Shown: positions 7,394 to 9,508 of the stretch, piece after piece
Layout: every line of letters begins with the position of its first letter
How positions within the stretch are numbered: the first letter of the stretch is position 1
From: Elusimicrobiota bacterium
GTDB taxonomy: Bacteria; Elusimicrobiota; Elusimicrobia; UBA1565; JACRDR01
DNA length: 9,508 nt
Assembly: GCA_016207585.1 (NCBI GenBank)
Contig: JACQPI010000240.1
Span: 1 to 9,508, forward strand
Direction of reading: 5' to 3'
The notes under the pieces: model-generated
What the model saw: only the letters and a program-made list of their open reading frames with translations
Databases searched by the model: none
Told to the model about the DNA's origin: nothing
Position numbers and translations under genes: made by a program

Positions 7394-8248
7394 GTCCCGG
7401 TAGTTTTGGTGGGAGGGGGGCGGCGCCTCGCCGGCGCCGCTGGCAAGCTCCGCGCTTGGATGAAAATAAATCTCGCTAGCCCCGGGCGGTAACCGGCGCA
7501 GGCACTCCAGGAAATATCCCTCCTGCATGCGTCCCGACTGGAAAAGCCCGAAGACGCGCCCGGGGGCGGGCGCCCCCAGGCAGCCGTGGGCCCTCAAAAG
7601 GTAGCGCCTCATCAGCTCGATCGAGCCCCCTTCGAGCACTTGCCGCCACAGAGGCGCGGCGGGCCAGCCGGGAGCGCGCGCGTGCGCCGACTCTCGCCGC
7701 AGCGGCCGCCATTTCTCCCGAAGGGAGTAATTCAGGCTCACGCCCATCTCCCCCCCCGAAAGACGCAACCGTTGGAACCCGTACTCCCCGGCAAGCCGCA
7801 GAAGCAACGGATAGACGACGGGATGGGCGTGGACGTTGAGGTGTCCGTCCACATGGGAAGGCGCGAGTCCGAACCCAAGGAATTTCTCGAACTGGGCCCT
7901 GAGCTCCCGCTCCAAGCGCATCCGCGCGTCCGGGTCGAAAAAATAGCGCAAACCGCACAGAACCGCGTTGGGCGGAAAGTCGCCCCGGTCATCCACCCAG
8001 TCCCCCAACACGGCGGGCCCCAAGACGGAGCGCCCCCGGCACAAGACGATATGGAGGCCGACCCGGAGGCCCGGAGCCTCCCGGCTCACGCGCCGCACCG
8101 CCTCGGCGGCCGACTCCTCGGCCACCATGAGGCTCGCGAAACGCAGCACCCCCTCGCGCCACGCCCGGACGACCGCCTCGTTGACTTCGGGAGAGACCCC
8201 GAGATCGTCCGCGGTCACGATCAGGCGCCTAGGAGAGATGGATATCAC
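7262..8248 (-). CDS. hpnK: YdjC-type polysaccharide/glycolipid deacetylase, HpnK family
   Basis: 328 residues from a GTG. In hopanoid producers HpnK removes the acetyl group from the N-acetylglucosaminyl hopanoid made by HpnI. Features of the YdjC family: LIVTADDLG with D14 and D15 near the N-terminus, GLH at H66, and the metal site SHVDGHLNVHAHP with H132, D134, H136, H140 and H142. The N-terminus places TADDLG where the family has it, supporting the GTG at 8248 although its Shine-Dalgarno is weak. The gene is 24 bp behind a prepilin gene on the same strand, so it probably depends on transcription from the pilin unit. The conserved C-terminus appears to end around residue 306 (GIVLE); the remaining 22 residues overlap hpnL antisense. 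It is on the opposite strand from its presumed pathway partners. Confidence 0.9.
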   Translation of the reverse strand: MISISPRRLIVTADDLGVSPEVNEAVVRAWREGVLRFASLMVAEESAAEAVRRVSREAPGLRVGLHIVLCRGRSVLGPAVLGDWVDDRGDFPPNAVLCGLRYFFDPDARMRLERELRAQFEKFLGFGLAPSHVDGHLNVHAHPVVYPLLLRLAGEYGFQRLRLSGGEMGVSLNYSLREKWRPLRRESAHARAPGWPAAPLWRQVLEGGSIELMRRYLLRAHGCLGAPAPGRVFGLFQSGRMQEGYFLECLRRLPPGASEIYFHPSAELASGAGEAPPPSHQNYRDLLALTSPRVRDLAEALGIVLEGIGPPGTFITQGAEHQPQAGPG

Positions 8249-8272
8249 CTGGACCCGCGAGCAAGGTATTCC

Positions 8273-8881
8273 TTACGGCGCCACCGCCGGCATCAGCATC
8301 GTCACGGCGGTGCTGACGGTGCTCACGCCCACGACGTAGCCGACCTCGATCCTGTTGCGGATAGTGCGCTCGAAATACCCGCGCGCCCCGGCCGGAGTCG
8401 TGTAGCGGGAAATTTTGTAGGCCAAGCGGATGGGCGTGGAGCCCCCGGACCAGGTCGTCGCGCAAGACGAGGGGCTTCCGGACGGCGGATGGACAGCGGG
8501 CCCGTTTTGGAAGGTGTACCACAGCTCCCCCGAGGAGTTGACGCAGTATTGGTAGCACCGGATCGGCACGGAGCCCCGCGGATCGATCCTGGCGCCCAGG
8601 GTATCATCCCAGTTGGTGCAGCCGAGCAGCCGGTCGCAGGCGCCGCCGGCGCCGATGCAGCCGCTAGCAGGCTCGTAGAGAACCGTCGTCTCGTGGAGAT
8701 CCCTGGAGATCGACTTCATGCTCATGGCGGCCTCCGCCAAGAACCGGTCCCTGGCATGCCCTTGCTCCATGAATCGATAGGTCGAGGAGAATAGGGAGGC
8801 CAGCCCCAACAGGACCAAGGCCCCGAGCAGCACGACCAGCAGGAGTTCAGCGACGGTAAAGCCCGGGCTGGAGCGCCTCAT
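8273..8881 (-). CDS. Minor prepilin, PilW/GspJ-like
   Basis: 202 residues. The first 7 residues (MRRSSPG) form a short basic leader, cut by prepilin peptidase after Gly7; the mature protein begins FTVAELLLVVLL with the required Glu at +5 (E12) and a single hydrophobic helix to about residue 30. The helix continues as the coiled N-terminal stalk, then a globular part with six cysteines, probably paired as disulfides outside the inner membrane. Size and position after a PilV/GspI-like gene suggest the PilW/GspJ role in starting or capping a type IV pilus or type II secretion pseudopilus. The ATG overlaps the upstream stop (ATGA), with CAGGAG only 2 nt ahead, so translation is coupled. The assignment to J/W rather than another minor pilin is by order and size only. 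Confidence 0.85.
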   Translation of the reverse strand: MRRSSPGFTVAELLLVVLLGALVLLGLASLFSSTYRFMEQGHARDRFLAEAAMSMKSISRDLHETTVLYEPASGCIGAGGACDRLLGCTNWDDTLGARIDPRGSVPIRCYQYCVNSSGELWYTFQNGPAVHPPSGSPSSCATTWSGGSTPIRLAYKISRYTTPAGARGYFERTIRNRIEVGYVVGVSTVSTAVTMLMPAVAP

Positions 8882-9447
8882 GGCTCCTGCCAGGTGACCG
8901 TCACGTTGACTTGCGGGCGCTGCGGGAGGATCGGGTTTCCTGTCGGATTCGTCTCATCTTCGACGGTGTACTTGAGCGTCATATCGTATGCGCTCCCGCT
9001 GCGAAGATTGCTTGGGAGGAACTCCGCGCCGCGGACGAAATGGTCGCAGTTGGTGTCCAGGGCGTAGCAATAAGACGGGGAGGTGCAGCCCAACTGGGAC
9101 AGGCAGCCCGGGCCACAATACGTTCCCTCCGTTGGAGCGGCCGGGTTCGCCCCCGGAAAGCACCAGTTTCCTCCCGGACCCTGGGCAGGATCGCCGATGT
9201 CGGCCGTGACGTAGTCCTTGAGCGTTTCGAGAACCTTTTGGGCCGCCTGGTTGGCGACGAACTGCCGCTCGGCGCGGCCCCCGCCGCGCTGGAGGGTCAG
9301 GGTGACGCTGAAAACAGCCGTCACGACGATCGCCGTGAGGAGGGTCCCGATAACGACCTCGACCAACGTAAAACCAGCGCACGCGCGAGCGCGCTTTCTC
9401 GGGTGTTCGCGCGCACGCGCCCCGCTATTGACGCGGCTGGGGGACAT
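8878..9447 (-). CDS. Minor prepilin, PilV/GspI-like
   Basis: 189 residues from ATG at 9447. The prepilin site is CAG|FTLVEVVIGTLL, with the +5 Glu, followed by a hydrophobic helix and a stalk ending ANQAAQKVLETLKDYV. The globular part has six cysteines and ends NVTVTWQEP, similar to the C-terminal strand of PilV/GspI proteins. The leader is about 25 residues, long and Arg-rich. Upstream in-frame ATGs (9456, 9471, 9477, 9501) would make it longer still and go further into the upstream gene. No usable start lies closer to the cleavage site. With ATG 9447 the gene overlaps the preceding one by 23 bp. Likely role: minor pilin of a type IV pilus or type II secretion system. Confidence 0.85.
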   Translation of the reverse strand: MSPSRVNSGARAREHPRKRARACAGFTLVEVVIGTLLTAIVVTAVFSVTLTLQRGGGRAERQFVANQAAQKVLETLKDYVTADIGDPAQGPGGNWCFPGANPAAPTEGTYCGPGCLSQLGCTSPSYCYALDTNCDHFVRGAEFLPSNLRSGSAYDMTLKYTVEDETNPTGNPILPQRPQVNVTVTWQEP

Positions 9448-9508
9448 CGGTTCCATAAGCCGTGACCCGCCCATTGACATCGACGGCGTATCCCCAACCA
9501 TTGTACGG
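9425..9508 (-). CDS. 3' end of an upstream gene, possibly a (pseudo)pilin
   Basis: The minus-strand frame entering at 9508 is open for 27 codons and ends in TAG at 9425-9427. The residues read YNGWGYAVDVNGRVTAYGTD and then a short polar tail. This gives a folded-looking C-terminal strand pair (WGYAVDVNG, RVTAYGT) such as closes many pilin-type globular domains. The order (this gene, then PilV/GspI-like, then PilW/GspJ-like) matches the usual H/FimT or G position in pilin operons, so a GspH/FimT or GspG/PilA-like protein is the best guess. Only the tail is visible, so identity is not established. Confidence 0.55.
   Translation of the reverse strand, partial: PYNGWGYAVDVNGRVTAYGTDVPQPRQ

Noticed and set aside
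7415..7442. GC-rich inverted repeat (GGCGCC pairs) as a possible terminator
   Set aside because: It lies inside the hpnK coding region, has no following T-run on either strand, and is explained by Ala/Gly/Pro codons.
7586..8794. Open frame of 402 codons on the plus strand
   Set aside because: It is antisense to hpnK and the prepilin gene, both with clear family motifs. The translation is Pro/Arg/His/Gly-rich with no domain, as expected for the shadow of a GC-rich gene.
9377..9420. Alternating CG tract with 7-bp inverted arms (CGCGCGA / TCGCGCG)
   Set aside because: Low complexity produced by Arg/Ala codons of the prepilin leader; the arms are short with an 18-nt gap and there is no other sign of a regulatory element.
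1..9508. tRNA, rRNA, CRISPR array, insertion sequence or attachment site
   Set aside because: I looked on both strands for cloverleaf-like segments, regularly spaced direct repeats, transposase motifs and terminal repeats and saw none I could support.

Overview
This is a GC-rich bacterial segment, with a more AT-rich block at the left end. It carries a compact set of genes recognisable as the hopanoid headgroup (hpnI/J/K/L) family, with membrane glycosyltransferase-like genes on one side and type IV pilus/type II secretion minor pilin genes on the other. Gram-negative style prepilins and hpn genes suggest a diderm bacterium. The look of the Cys-rich prepilins resembles those I associate with Elusimicrobiota-like genomes, but that is a weak impression and no marker gene in the window fixes the taxon.

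Layout. Positions 1-2904 (minus strand): two consecutive polytopic membrane proteins of the GT-C glycosyltransferase type; the downstream one runs off the left edge. Positions 2905-3021: the only real intergenic region, a divergent promoter area with an inverted repeat. Positions 3022-7393 (plus strand): a tightly packed operon of hpnJ (radical SAM), hpnI (GT2 glycosyltransferase), a CDP-alcohol phosphatidyltransferase, and hpnL (membrane protein). Positions 7262-9508 (minus strand): 3' end of an unidentified gene (probably a pilin-like gene), a PilV/GspI-like prepilin, a PilW/GspJ-like prepilin, then hpnK (YdjC-type deacetylase), whose 3' end runs 132 bp into hpnL tail to tail.

How the genes fit together. 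From work on hopanoid producers, HpnI adds N-acetylglucosamine to bacteriohopanetetrol, HpnK removes the acetyl group, and the radical SAM enzyme HpnJ rearranges the sugar to the cyclitol ether. HpnL is a putative lipid-transport membrane protein. All four are here, but split over two convergent transcription units. No backbone gene (squalene-hopene cyclase, hpnH, hpnG) lies in the window. Instead a CDP-alcohol phosphatidyltransferase is built into the operon, which raises the possibility of a phospholipid-type or otherwise different acceptor (inference).

Most unusual points: the CDP-alcohol phosphatidyltransferase frame is separated from hpnI by a single in-frame TAG and has no ATG/GTG/TTG start before its conserved core; hpnL and hpnK overlap antisense; hpnK lies 24 bp behind two prepilin genes; and the divergent promoter region holds mirrored TGCTAA elements that look like paired extended -10 boxes. 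A 388-codon open frame at the left edge, easily missed because its stop is outside the window, fills what otherwise looks like an empty kilobase.
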